NCBI GenBank assembly: GCA_963842515.1
Contig: CAWJGO010000002.1
Coordinates: forward strand, 1,178,001-1,242,000
Reading direction: 5' to 3'
DNA from: CADEED01 sp963842515
GTDB lineage: Bacteria; Pseudomonadota; Gammaproteobacteria; Steroidobacterales; Steroidobacteraceae
Length of the DNA: 64,000 nucleotides
Position numbers and translations under genes: made by a program. Below, in pieces: positions 8,891 through 18,879 of this stretch. Position 1 is the first letter of the stretch; every line of letters begins with the position of its first letter. The notes under the pieces were generated by a model. It was not told the DNA's origin, searched no databases, and saw nothing but the letters and a program-made list of their open reading frames with translations.

Positions 8891-10827
8891 ATGACCAGCA
8901 CTCTCGCCGTGATGCGTTGAAGTTGCTCGGCGCCGGCGCGGCGGCGGCGGCATCGCCGTGGTCCGTGCAGGCAACCGCGCCGCGCATCGTCCTCGCCAGG
9001 CGTGCGGTATTTCGGCCTGACGCAGGTGCGCCTCGGTGAAGGGCCCTTCCTCGCCGCGCAGAAGCTCGACGAGGCCTATCTACTGCAGCTCGAGCCCGAC
9101 CGCATGCTGCACAACTTCCGGGTCAACGCCGGCCTGGCAGCCCAAGGCGCCGGTGTACGGCGGCTGGGAATCGGTGGAACCGTGGATCGGGATCCGTTGT
9201 CACGGCCACACGCTGGGCCACTACCTCACGGCCGCGGCGTGCATGTACGAAACGACACTGGACAGACGGTTCGCGGACCGCGTCGATTACATCGTCGGCC
9301 GAGCTCGCCGAATGCCAGGCGAAGACCGGCGGCTGGCTCACGGCTTTTCCGGACGGCGTCGCGCCGCTGACCGACAGTCTCGCCGGCAAGGAATTCGCCG
9401 GCGTGCCCTGGTACACCACGCACAAGGTGCTCGCCGGCCTGCGCGATGCGCACTTGCATCGCGGCAGCAAGCCCGCGCTCGCGGTACTCGACGACGTTCG
9501 CCGACTGGGTGGATCGCGCCTGCGCCGACGTGCCCGAGGATCGCTTCCAGAAGATGCTCGACCGCGAACACGGTGGCATGAACGAAGTGTTCGCCGATCT
9601 GTCGGCAGCTGACGCGGAGAGGCGCGCTATCTGCAGCTGGCGCTGCGCTTTTCCCACCGGCGCTTCTCGATCCGCTGGCTGCAAGGTATCGACAAGCTCG
9701 ACGGCCTGCACGCGAACACCCAGATCCCCAAGGTCGTCGGCTTCAGCCGCATCGACGACGTGGGCGGTGCCGACGCCAAGTCCTACGACCGTGCCGCGCA
9801 GTTCTTCTGGCGTACCGTGGTCGAACGGCCGCTCCTTCGCCACCGGCGGTCACGGCGACGGCGAGCACTTTTTTCCCAAGGACAAGTTCGTCGAGCACCT
9901 GGGCTCGGCGAAGACCATGGAGACCTGCTGCACACACAACATGATGCGGCTCACGCGTTCGTTGTACGCGCGCGATCCACAGGTCGGCCTATCTCGACTA
10001 TTTCGAACGCGCGTTGTTCAACGGCATCCTCGCCGTCGCAGGATCCGGAGACGGGCATGAACACCTATTTCCAGGCGACGCGACCGGGTTACGTGCGGCT
10101 CTACCACACGCCGTTCGATTCGTTCTGGTGCTGCACGGGATCGGGCATCGAGAACCACGCGCGTTACGGCGAGTCCATCTACGCCCATGACGCCGACGCG
10201 CTGTACGTCAACCTGTTCCTGGCATCCACGCTCGCACTGGCGCGAGCGCGGCATCACGCTCACGCAGGTCACGCGGTTTCCGGACGCCGATACCACGCGA
10301 CTCGACGTTCACGGCCGCGACGCCACAGGCCTTGAAGCTCGCGATACGCCAGCCCGGCTGGTGCGCGGCAATGACGGTCACGGTCAATGGCAAACGCAGG
10401 CAGGTGAGCCGTCGGCCCGGCAGTTACAGCACCTTGAACCGCACGTTCCGCGCCGGCGACGTGGTCGAAATCCGCCTCCCCATGGCGCTGCAAGCTCGAG
10501 CTGCTGCCGAATGCATCCGACCACGCGGCGCTGATGTACGGCCCCATCGTGCTCGCGGGCCGCATGGGCACGCAGGGCCTCGCTCCGGGCGCGCAACTCA
10601 TCGTCAATGAGCGCGAGTCGGGCGAACATGCTCAACGCAGAGGTGAAGATTCCGAGGTGGTCAAAGCCGCTCGCCGAACTGGTGCGCGCACGTCAGGCGC
10701 ACGAACCGGGACAAGCTCGAATTTCGCGCCTCGGGCTTCGATGGCGGCGCCAGCTGTCGATCTCGTGCCGTGGTTCCGCGTCACGCACGAGCGCTACAAC
10801 CTCTACTGGCAGCGGAACTCCGCCTGA
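8891..10827 (+). CDS. Beta-L-arabinofuranosidase, GH127/DUF1680 (heavily frameshifted)
   Basis: HypBA1-like retaining beta-L-arabinofuranosidase that removes beta-linked arabinofuranose. Seen across several frames: LTQVRLGEGPFLAAQKLDEAYLL, CHGHTLGHYLTAAACMYE, GVPWYTTHKVLAGLRDAH, HGGMNEVFADL, and the zinc/catalytic elements METCCTHNMMRLTRSLY and FWCCTGSGIENHARYG, ending RYNLYWQR. The start (ATG 8891) leads, after one frame correction, into SRRDALKLLGAGAAAAASPW, a likely Tat signal. At least ten frame changes interrupt about 640 codons. It begins eight bases after the arabinofuranosidase stop, so the two form one operon for arabinan or arabinoxylan side-chain removal in the periplasm. Confidence 0.78.
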
Positions 10828-10989
10828 GCCCGTCCAGCCGCGCGCCTAACTGATCGTCCGCCTGAGACCCAGTTCGCGAGCGGAACTGCGCCGCCGCGAT
10901 GCATTGCGGGCCAGCAACCTCGCCACGGCGCTGCCGCGCCTTCAAAACGCGAGAAAGCGCGAACTGGAGCCTTTCCTAGGGACCCCCCG

Positions 10990-11005
10990 TGTGACCCGCG
11001 TCACC
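10990..11005. promoter_or_regulatory. CRP/Vfr-like site upstream of the chemosensory operon
   Basis: TGTGA-cccgcg-TCACC matches the CRP-family consensus TGTGA-N6-TCACA at nine of ten half-site positions, 95 bases upstream of the first chemosensory gene. In pseudomonads and xanthomonads, Vfr/Clp proteins control surface-motility genes, which makes the placement plausible. It lies in a 273-base gap (10828-11100) with no gene. Confidence 0.4.
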
Positions 11006-11100
11006 GTGGTTTTGTCACATACCCGCCAAGATTCCCCTCGTGCCAATGGGAGAAACCGTCCGAAGCGGTCGGCGGGGCCCTATTGCGCGAGGGAATAACT

Positions 11101-11466
11101 GTGGCCATTCATAAAGTTTTGATCGTCGACGACGCACGCCCCGATCTCATGAATCTCGAAAAGATCGTGAGTGGCGCCGGCTACATCACGCTCACGGCAA
11201 CCAATGGCCAGCAGGCCGTGGAAATGTCCAAGTCGCAGATGCCCGACGTCATCCTCATGGACGTCAACATGGACCAGATGGACGGCTTCGCCGCTACTCG
11301 CGCCATCGGTGGCGACGCGACGACCAAGGGCATTCCCGTGGTGCTGGTCACCAGCAAGAACCAGAAGGCCGACCGCGTCTGGGCGCAGATGCTCGGCGTG
11401 AAAGGCTACGTCACCAAGCCCTACACCCCGGACCAGATTCTCGGCGCCATCGCCGCCTGCGCCTGA
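11101..11466 (+). CDS. pilH: PilH-like single-domain response regulator
   Basis: A 121-residue stand-alone receiver domain: acidic pocket VLIVDDARPD, phosphoacceptor Asp54 in VILMDVNM, Thr in VLVTSKNQ and conserved Lys in GYVTKPYTPDQIL. I take the GTG at 11101, preceded by GAGGGA at good spacing. It opens an operon with CheW, a methyl-accepting protein and a CheA hybrid, the order of Pil/Chp twitching-motility systems, where PilG/PilH-type receivers drive the pilus motors. The choice of PilH over PilG is by general similarity only. Confidence 0.8.
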   Translation: MAIHKVLIVDDARPDLMNLEKIVSGAGYITLTATNGQQAVEMSKSQMPDVILMDVNMDQMDGFAATRAIGGDATTKGIPVVLVTSKNQKADRVWAQMLGVKGYVTKPYTPDQILGAIAACA

Positions 11467-11482
11467 GGCGAGGCGGCAACGC

Positions 11483-11998
11483 ATGAACGCCCACTTCGCA
11501 CTGCCGCTCGGACTTCCACCGCTGCCCGCGGAGCTCGCGGCTCTGGGCGCGCCGGGGCCGGCCGAGGTCAACCCGAACGACATCGTTCGCCAGGCGTTCC
11601 GCATCGGTCACATGCGGCTGCTCGCGCCGTTCGCCGCGGCCAGCGAGCTGGTCGAAATGCCCAACGTCTATCCACTGCCGCGCATGCCCGCGAACCTGCT
11701 CGGTCTCGTGAACCTGCACGGCCGCATCGTGCCGCTGTTCGATCTGGCGACCCTGTTCGAGACCACGCACCTGCCGCGCGAGAAACGCATGCTGCTGGTG
11801 ATCGGCCACGGCAACGCCGCTGCCGGCATCGTCATCGACGGGCTGCCGCGACGCATGGTCTTCCAGCCCGAAAACGAAATCATTCCGCCGGCATTGACGG
11901 CCGCGGCGGCCACCGCCGTGGTGGCGGCCTATTCCCAGGGCCAGGACGCCTGGTTCGAATTCGACTACGCGCAACTACTCGATCAACTCGTGAGCTAA
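11483..11998 (+). CDS. pilI: CheW-domain coupling protein (PilI-like)
   Basis: A 171-residue CheW-like protein starting at ATG 11483, 16 bases after the receiver gene. The fold signature is visible in FRIGHMRLLAPFAAASELVEM, YPLPRMPANLLGLVNLHGRIVPLFDLATLF (the NLRG-like element of CheW) and MLLVIGHGNAAAGIVIDGLPRR. It would couple the methyl-accepting protein downstream to the CheA/PilL kinase. The next gene starts three bases after its stop. Confidence 0.85.
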   Translation: MNAHFALPLGLPPLPAELAALGAPGPAEVNPNDIVRQAFRIGHMRLLAPFAAASELVEMPNVYPLPRMPANLLGLVNLHGRIVPLFDLATLFETTHLPREKRMLLVIGHGNAAAGIVIDGLPRRMVFQPENEIIPPALTAAAATAVVAAYSQGQDAWFEFDYAQLLDQLVS

Positions 11999-12001
11999 CC
12001 C

Positions 12002-14553
12002 ATGGCCGATCGAAATTTTTTCGGCGCCCAGTCCATCCGGCAGAAACTGCTGCTCGGCACGCTGTTCCTCGCCATCATCCCGGTGGCGGTCACCTCGATC
12101 ATCGTCGGTCGCGAATCGCTGAACTCCGGCCGCGCCGCGCTCGAATCGCAGGCACGCGAGGCACTGATCGCGCAGCGCGCCTCGAAGGCCGCGCAGATCA
12201 CCGACTACTTCGACCGCCCTGTCCAACCAGGTGCAGGTGCTGTCCGCCTCTCCGGACGTCGTCGCCGCGATGCGCGAGCTGCCCACCGCCTACGACAACT
12301 CGGTGATCAACATCGCCGACCTGCCGGCCGAGCGCGCGCGCCTCGCCAGGTACTACACCGGCGATTTCATGGCGGAATTCCAGAAGCGCAACACCGGCAA
12401 GATGGTCGAACATGGCGGACTCGGTCGCCTCGCTGCCGGACCTGGCGATGAACCTGCAGTACCAGTACATCGCCGCCAACCCGAATCCGCTGGGCGCGAA
12501 GAGCGACCTCGATCGCGCCAACGACGGCACGCGCTACAGCGAGCTGCACGGCGCGATGCATCCCTACCTGCGCACCGCACTGAGCCAGTTCGGCCTGTAC
12601 GACATCTTCCTGGTCGAGCCGCGCAACGGCACCATCGTCTATACGGTGTTCAAGGAGCTCGACTTCGCCACTTCGCTGGTGACCGGGCCCTTTGCCAAGT
12701 CGAAGCTCGGCGACGCGTTCCGCGCGACCTGGGCGCTCGACAAGCCCGGCACTGGTCGCGCTGTCCGAATTCGGTGAATACCTGCCCTCGTACAACGACC
12801 AGGCGGCCTTCCTCGGCACGCCCATCTTCGACGGCGGCAAGAAGATCGGCGTGCTCGTCGTGCAGGTGCCGATCGACAAGATCAACTCGGTCATGACGCA
12901 CGAAGGCAAGTGGAAGGAGCGCGGCCTCGGCGACTCCGGCGAAACCTATCTGGTGTCGGCGGCCGACGGCACACCGCGCTCCATCGCGCGCCTCGCCGTG
13001 GAAGACATCGATGCGTATGCCAGGAGCGTGAGCGATGCCGGCTTCGCGAAGGGCCTGGCCAATGCCGTGCAGGCCAAGGGCACGAGCATCGGTCTCGTGC
13101 CGATCAAGACCCAGGCCACTCAGGACGTATTCGAGAAGGGCAATGCCGGTTTCGGCGTTTACCCCAATTACGCCAAGACTCCGGTGCTCGGCGCGTACGC
13201 GCCACTGTCGGTACTCGGCCTGAAGTGGGCCATCGTCGCCGAGATTGGCGCTACTGAAGCGTTCGCGCCCGTCGCGAAAGTGCGCGAGAAGGTGGTCGTG
13301 TGGTCCACCGGCATCGCCGTGGCGCTTGTTGGGTCTGGGCCTGCTCATCGCATTCTCGCTGCTGCGCAGCGTCACCAGGCCTATCACCAAGATGCAGGCT
13401 ACCGTGACCGCCATTTCCAGTGGTGACTACGCCGCGCGCTCGCAGCTCGGCGGTGACGACGAATTCGGCCAGCTGTCGCGCGCCTTCGACAACCTGCTCG
13501 ACGATCGCGTGGCGCGTCTCGCCGAAGCCGAGAACGAGAACGAAGACCTGAACAACTCGGTGGTGCAGCTGCTGCAGGCCGTGGCGCAGCTGTCCAACAA
13601 GGATCTGACGGTCAAGGCGCCGGTCACCGCGAACGTGATCGGCACCGTGTCCGACTCCATCAATCTGCTCACGCACGAAACCGGCCGCGTGTTGTCCGAA
13701 GTGACCAGCATCGCCGCGCAGGTGAAACTCTCCACCGAGCGCGTGAAGCGCCAGGGCGAATCGGTGACGGCGACTGCCGCCGCGGAACGCTCGGACGTGG
13801 AGCGCGCGGGCGAGAACCTCGCCAACGCCTCCAAGGTCATGACCCAGGTGGCCGAGCTCGCCGCCGCTTCCAACCGTGCCGCCGAGCAGGCGACCTCCTC
13901 CACCGTCACCGCGCTTGAGCTCGGTGAACGAGACCGTCAAAGGCATGGAGGGCATTCGCGAATCCATCGCCGAGGCGGAAAAGCGCATCAAGCGCCTCGG
14001 CGAGCGTTCGCAGGAAATCACCGGCATCGTGAACCTCATCAATACGATCGCCGAGCGCACCCACGTGCTGGCGTTGAACGCCTCCATGCAGGCCGCTGCC
14101 GCCGGTGACGCCGGCCGCGGTTTCGCGGTCGTCGCCGAAGAAGTGCAGCGCCTCGCCGAGAGCTCACGCCAGGCGACACAGCAGATCGCGCAGCTCGTGA
14201 ACAACATTCAGATCGAAACGTCGGACACCATCAACACGGTCAACAAGACCATCGCCCAGGTGGTGCTCGGTTCGGAAATCGCCGCGCGCTCCGGCGCGCA
14301 GATGCGCGAGACCCAGCAGTCCACCGCATCGCTCGTGGAGCTCGTGAAGCGCATTACGTCTTCGGCCCAGGTGCAGATGAAGATCACCACCGAGCTGCGC
14401 AACCGCGTGCACCAGATCGGCGCCAGCACGGAAAAGACCGCCGCGGAAATTCTGCTGCAGTCGGAAGCCACGGCGGACCTGTCGAAGTCAGCCGACCGGC
14501 TGGTGGAATCGGTACGCGTGTTCAAGTTGCCGGTCGTGGTCCGCGCGGCCTAA
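12002..14553 (+). CDS. pilJ: Methyl-accepting chemotaxis protein (PilJ-like), frameshifted
   Basis: A transmembrane signal transducer. An N-terminal membrane helix (LLLGTLFLAIIPVAVTSIIVG) is followed by a periplasmic sensor region with a dCache-like pattern (PFAKSKLGDAFRATWALDKPG, GKWKERGLGDSGETYLVSAADG), a second helix (LLGLGLLIAFSLL), a HAMP domain (RPITKMQATVTAISSGDY) and a cytoplasmic signalling domain with the hairpin LINTIAERTHVLALNASMQAAAAGDAGRGFAVVAEEVQRLAE. The frame changes five times (near 12213, 12405, 12753, 13327 and 13922), always +1, giving about 849 residues when corrected. CheW before it and CheA after it define a complete signalling array. Confidence 0.85.
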
Positions 14554-14574
14554 AGAGGAAGGTAGATAGCTCAG

Positions 14575-17391
14575 ATGCGGGGACAGGATCTCCTCACAGC
14601 TTTGGCCGACGAGCTCCTGGGGCTGGCTCCCGAGCTCACGGCTGCTTACGACTCGGGTTCATCGGAGGATCCCGCGGCCGTCGAGCATGCCAATCATTCC
14701 TACATAACGTCCGTCACGCGCCTTTCTGAAGCAGCGGGCTACATGGGCCTCGACGGCGTGCAGCGCATCGCCGCCTGCGTGCTCGGCAATCTCGAACACC
14801 TGAACGCCGATGACCAGGACGCGCGCGTGCTGGTCCGGCCCTTCTTCACCGACTGGGCGCAATTGCTGGAGGCGCACCTGCGCAATGCCACCGCAGCGGC
14901 ACCCGTCGAATCGCTGATCGCGCATTTCGGTGGCGGCTGGGTGCCGCTGCCGCTCGACGATGCGGCGTTGCACGAGTTGCGCGCCGAGCTCGGCGCAGCC
15001 AGCAGCATCGGCGCCGCGCTCGATGAGACCGAGCAGGCGGCTCCGGAAGCCCTCGAGGCCTCCGATCTCACGCTCGACGTCTCACCCGACGTCGACGGCG
15101 CGCTCATCGACGCCTTCCTGCACGATTCGCCGCCGCAAGCGGCCGAAGTCACGCAATCACTACAGGGCTGGATCGCCAACCCCGCGCACACCGAGCTTCT
15201 GCTCCATGCCAAGCGGGCAGCCCACACACTCAAAGGCTCGGCCAACATCCTCGGCATCCGCGGCGTAGCCAAGCTCGCGCATCGCCTCGAAGATATTCTG
15301 GAGATCTGCGAAGCGCAGCGCGCACCACCTTCCTCCAGGCGCGCGCAGGCCCTCATGGCGGCGGCCGATTGCCTCGAGCAGATGGTGGCCACGGTGGCGG
15401 GCGAAGACACGGCTCCGGAAAACGCGCTCGCCGTCATCGAGTTGCTCGATGCCGCGCGCAGTCACGACGCTTCCGACACCGTGCAGCCGCGCGCGCCCGA
15501 ACCGACTCCGGCGCCTGCCGGCGAGATTGCCGAGCCGGTAACGCCTGCGGCCCGCGCCGAATCCAAGCCGACGACTCGTGTCGCTACCGAGTTGCTCGAA
15601 AACCTGGTGCGCATGGTCGGCGAAATCACCATCAAGATCGGCGAGCTCGAGCAGGAGCTGAAATCCGCCTCGAGCCATTCGCGCGACTTGATCGATCGCG
15701 ACCGCGCCATCCAGAAACGCCTGTTCGAGCTCGAGAACTCCGTTGATATCCGCGGCGTCCAGGCGCGACACAAGTTGAACGTGGTGCACGCTGCCTCGGA
15801 TTTCGACTCGCTGGAAATGGACCAGTACAACGAGGTGCAGTCCATCACGCGCGCCTTGATCGAGGAGGCCACCGACGCGCGCGAACTCGGGGTCGGACTC
15901 AAGGACGAGCTTGCGGGCCTCGCCGGCATCCTGCATCAGCAGCAGCGCCTGATGCGCGAGCTGTCGCATCTGACTTCGCAGACACGCATGGCGCCCGTCG
16001 AGACCATCGTGCCGCGCCTGCAGCGCAACGTGCGCCAGACGGCCGCGGCGACCCACAAACAGGCCACGCTTCTGGTCGTGGGCCAGGACATCCTGGTCGA
16101 TGCCGATGTATTGAACCAGTTGATCGACCCGCTGCTGCACATCCTGCGCAACGCCGTCGATCATGGACTCGAATCACCCGATGATCGTGCGGCCGTGGGC
16201 AAGGCACCGGGCGGCACGATCAAGCTGACAGTCGCGCGCCGCGGGCAGGTGGTCACCGTGCAGGTCGCCGACGACGGCCGCGGACTCGATCTCGCCGGCA
16301 TCCGCGCCAAGGCAGTCGAACGTGGCCTGCTGGACGCCGACGCCACGCCGTCCGACGCCGAGGTTGCGCGTCTCACGCTGCTGCCCGGCTTTTCCACGCG
16401 CGACGCGGTCACCGAAATCTCCGGTCGCGGCGTCGGCCTCGACGTCGTCGCGACACGCCTGCGTGCGTTGTCGGGCTCCATCGACATCCGCTCTGAATCC
16501 GGTCACGGCCTCACTATCGAGCTGCGCTTCCAGGCATCGCTGGTTGCCACGCACGCGCTGTTCGTGCGCGACGGCGGCCAGGTGTTCGGCATCGCCAGCC
16601 ACGCGGTGCGCCGCGCCGTGCCCGCAGTTGCGGTCGAGCTCACACAAGAGCAAGGGGTCGCGTATGCGCTGGTCGACGACGAACGATATCCAGCGCACGA
16701 GCTCGGGGCGCTGACCGGCATGCGCCCCGCTTCGACTCCGGAACGTCGCAATCTCGTGCTGGTCGACAGCGAATCCGGTCCGATCGGCGTGCTGGTCGAC
16801 GCGGTGCTCGATGCCAGCGAGCTCGTCACCCGCCCCACCGGCCGTTATCTCAAACGCATTCCCGGCGTCGCCGGTATCGGTCTCACCGGCAATGGCAGCG
16901 TGATTCCGCTGCTCGACATCGCCGAGCTCGCGCGCACGCCGCGCGACCACGCGATTCGCGCCGCGGCGGAAGCGCGCTCGCAGGCAAAGGACGTGCGCCG
17001 CTCGCGCGTGCTGGTCGTCGATGACTCGATGTCGGTGCGCCGCTCGGTCGCCACGTTGCTCGAGGATCAGGGCTACGAGGTCGCGCAGGCGCGCGATGGA
17101 CTCGAAGCCGTGAAAGCCATCGAAGCCGCACGCCCCGACGTGCTGCTCACCGATCTGGAAATGCCCAACATGAACGGCCTCGAGCTCGCCGCGCACGTAC
17201 GCGCTCGTCCCGAGCTCGCGCACCTGCCGCTCATCATGATCACCTCACGCTCGATGGACAAACATCGCCGCCAGGCGATGGTCAGCGGCGTGGATGTCTA
17301 TCTCACCAAACCTTACACCGACCAAGAACTGCTGCAACACGTGGCCAGAGCCGTTACCGGGCGCGTTGAAAAACGCGTCGCCGCCGGCTGA
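14575..17391 (+). CDS. pilL: CheA-type hybrid histidine kinase (PilL-like)
   Basis: A 938-residue intact protein. Order: an N-terminal helical region that may be a degenerate Hpt-like domain, a clear Hpt domain (AAHTLKGSANILG, His217), an Ala/Pro-rich linker, a dimerisation segment (RVATELLENLVRMVGEITIKIGELEQEL), HATPase_c (HILRNAVDHGLESPDDR, GRGLDL, GFSTRDAVTEISGRGVGLDVV), a CheW-like regulatory domain (ALFVRDGGQVFGIASHAVRR) and a C-terminal receiver (VLVVDDSMSVRRSVATLLE, Asp860 in LLTDLEMPNMNG, Lys in YLTKPYTD). Only one functional Hpt is visible, while pseudomonad ChpA has several. It would be controlled by the CheW/MCP pair and phosphorylate its own and separate receivers. Confidence 0.9.
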   Translation: MRGQDLLTALADELLGLAPELTAAYDSGSSEDPAAVEHANHSYITSVTRLSEAAGYMGLDGVQRIAACVLGNLEHLNADDQDARVLVRPFFTDWAQLLEAHLRNATAAAPVESLIAHFGGGWVPLPLDDAALHELRAELGAASSIGAALDETEQAAPEALEASDLTLDVSPDVDGALIDAFLHDSPPQAAEVTQSLQGWIANPAHTELLLHAKRAAHTLKGSANILGIRGVAKLAHRLEDILEICEAQRAPPSSRRAQALMAAADCLEQMVATVAGEDTAPENALAVIELLDAARSHDASDTVQPRAPEPTPAPAGEIAEPVTPAARAESKPTTRVATELLENLVRMVGEITIKIGELEQELKSASSHSRDLIDRDRAIQKRLFELENSVDIRGVQARHKLNVVHAASDFDSLEMDQYNEVQSITRALIEEATDARELGVGLKDELAGLAGILHQQQRLMRELSHLTSQTRMAPVETIVPRLQRNVRQTAAATHKQATLLVVGQDILVDADVLNQLIDPLLHILRNAVDHGLESPDDRAAVGKAPGGTIKLTVARRGQVVTVQVADDGRGLDLAGIRAKAVERGLLDADATPSDAEVARLTLLPGFSTRDAVTEISGRGVGLDVVATRLRALSGSIDIRSESGHGLTIELRFQASLVATHALFVRDGGQVFGIASHAVRRAVPAVAVELTQEQGVAYALVDDERYPAHELGALTGMRPASTPERRNLVLVDSESGPIGVLVDAVLDASELVTRPTGRYLKRIPGVAGIGLTGNGSVIPLLDIAELARTPRDHAIRAAAEARSQAKDVRRSRVLVVDDSMSVRRSVATLLEDQGYEVAQARDGLEAVKAIEAARPDVLLTDLEMPNMNGLELAAHVRARPELAHLPLIMITSRSMDKHRRQAMVSGVDVYLTKPYTDQELLQHVARAVTGRVEKRVAAG

Positions 17392-17408
17392 CCACACAAG
17401 GGTATGTC

Positions 17409-18860
17409 ATGAGCACTAAAACGCGCGTCCTCAACGTCCGAGTCGTCGGCTTTTCCGCTCCCGAGCGGCAAATGCTGAACTCGATCTTCCTGCTGTCGGT
17501 CGCCCCGGCACGGCAGATCGGCTACAAACTCTGGAACCCCGAGGCCGGCGTGGCACCGGACATGTACTTGTTGGACGGTGACAGTGACAGCGCGGTCGCA
17601 AGCTGGCAGGCCACGTTCTCCAGCACGCAGGACCGGACCCTCGTGGTCGGCTCGAAGAACAACGATCTGGGCATTGCCTCGGCAGCACGGCCGCTCGGAC
17701 TCAAGGTGGTCGGCGCCATGGATCGCCTGGCATTGCTCATCGGCAACGCGGCGCGGGAATCCGCGCTGCACGATGGGTCCGAGCCGCGCGCCGCCGGCAC
17801 CTTGTTCACCGCGAGCTCGGCCGCGACCGGGCCGGGCACGACGCACGTGCCCGAGGCGAGCCTGCCGCGCGTTGCCAGCGGTATGACCGCTCAGCAACCG
17901 GCCCTGTCGGCCAGCATGAATTCAATGGTGCCGATGTCAGCGGGTTCTCCTGCGATGACCGCGGGCACGGCCGCCGCGCAATCCGGCGCGTTCCCGGCGT
18001 CGATGACCGCGGCAGCGCCGGCGGCCACCGTGCTGCCCAGCATGACCTTGCAACCCAACGTCGCCCCAACGCTCGACAGGTCGATCAATGAAAAGCCAGT
18101 CACCGAAAGAGCGGTCGACCGGATCCTGAGCGACCAGCCGACGGAGAGAGATTCGCCGGAGAAAGCGTCGTCAGCCGCCGCTGCACTGGTCTCCTCAGGC
18201 GTCACGCCACTGTCGCCGTCGGCACTATCCGCCGCGGTCGCCCCGACGCCGGCGCGCGCCAACCTGCGCATCGTGCCGAACCCGACATCGCTGGCGGCCT
18301 CGTTGCCTGCCGCGGCGCGCATCGCCGACGCACCCCTGGTGCTGCCACCCGGCGCTGCAGGGCCGCCGACCGCGACGGTGCCGTCGCTGCCGTCGATTGC
18401 CACGCAACCCATGACGCCACCCGCTCCGGCCGCACCGCCCGCGCCGGTTGCTCCCATTGCGGTGCCGACGCCACGCCACGAAGAACATCAGTTCCGCGTA
18501 CTCGCAGTGGATGACAGTCCACTCATGCGCACGTTCCTGCAGAACAAGTTGCAGCCCTACGGGATTGCGCCCGAGTTCGCCTCTTCAGGCGAAGAAGCGC
18601 TGTTCAAGATCTCCAAACAACACTTCGACATGATCTTCCTCGACGTGATGCTGCCTGGAATGGACGGCTACGACGTCTGCAAGATGATCAAGAAGAACAA
18701 GGACAATTCGCTCATGAAGGTGGTGATGCTCACCAGCAAGGACAAGACCTTCGACAAGATCCGCGGAACGATGGCCGGCTGCGATGGTTATCTGACCAAG
18801 CCGGTCGATGAGCTCAAGCTCCGCGCCATCATCGAACGGCACACCGTCACCAGGAAGTGA
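17409..18860 (+). CDS. Response regulator with N-terminal receiver-like domain and long Ala/Pro/Thr linker
   Basis: A 483-residue protein. Residues 1-115 look like a receiver-fold domain with Asp56 (YLLDGDSD) at the usual phosphoacceptor position but without the usual N-terminal acidic pair (VRVVGFSAPERQML). Residues of about 120-355 are low-complexity Ala/Pro/Thr/Met-rich sequence. The C-terminus is a complete receiver (VLAVDDSPLMRTFLQNKL, Asp412 in MIFLDVMLPGMDGYDV, VVMLTSKD, GYLTKPVDELKL). There is no DNA-binding or enzymatic output. It starts 17 bases after the CheA hybrid, its likely phosphodonor, and precedes a Ser/Thr kinase. The function of the N-terminal domain is unknown. Confidence 0.8.
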   Translation: MSTKTRVLNVRVVGFSAPERQMLNSIFLLSVAPARQIGYKLWNPEAGVAPDMYLLDGDSDSAVASWQATFSSTQDRTLVVGSKNNDLGIASAARPLGLKVVGAMDRLALLIGNAARESALHDGSEPRAAGTLFTASSAATGPGTTHVPEASLPRVASGMTAQQPALSASMNSMVPMSAGSPAMTAGTAAAQSGAFPASMTAAAPAATVLPSMTLQPNVAPTLDRSINEKPVTERAVDRILSDQPTERDSPEKASSAAAALVSSGVTPLSPSALSAAVAPTPARANLRIVPNPTSLAASLPAAARIADAPLVLPPGAAGPPTATVPSLPSIATQPMTPPAPAAPPAPVAPIAVPTPRHEEHQFRVLAVDDSPLMRTFLQNKLQPYGIAPEFASSGEEALFKISKQHFDMIFLDVMLPGMDGYDVCKMIKKNKDNSLMKVVMLTSKDKTFDKIRGTMAGCDGYLTKPVDELKLRAIIERHTVTRK

Positions 18861-18879
18861 CGTTTACACGGACAGTGAC

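Noticed and set aside
12002..14553. Programmed frameshifting in the methyl-accepting protein gene
   Set aside because: Five separate +1 sites without slippery heptamers or shared context, and the same pattern in unrelated genes, point to sequence errors.
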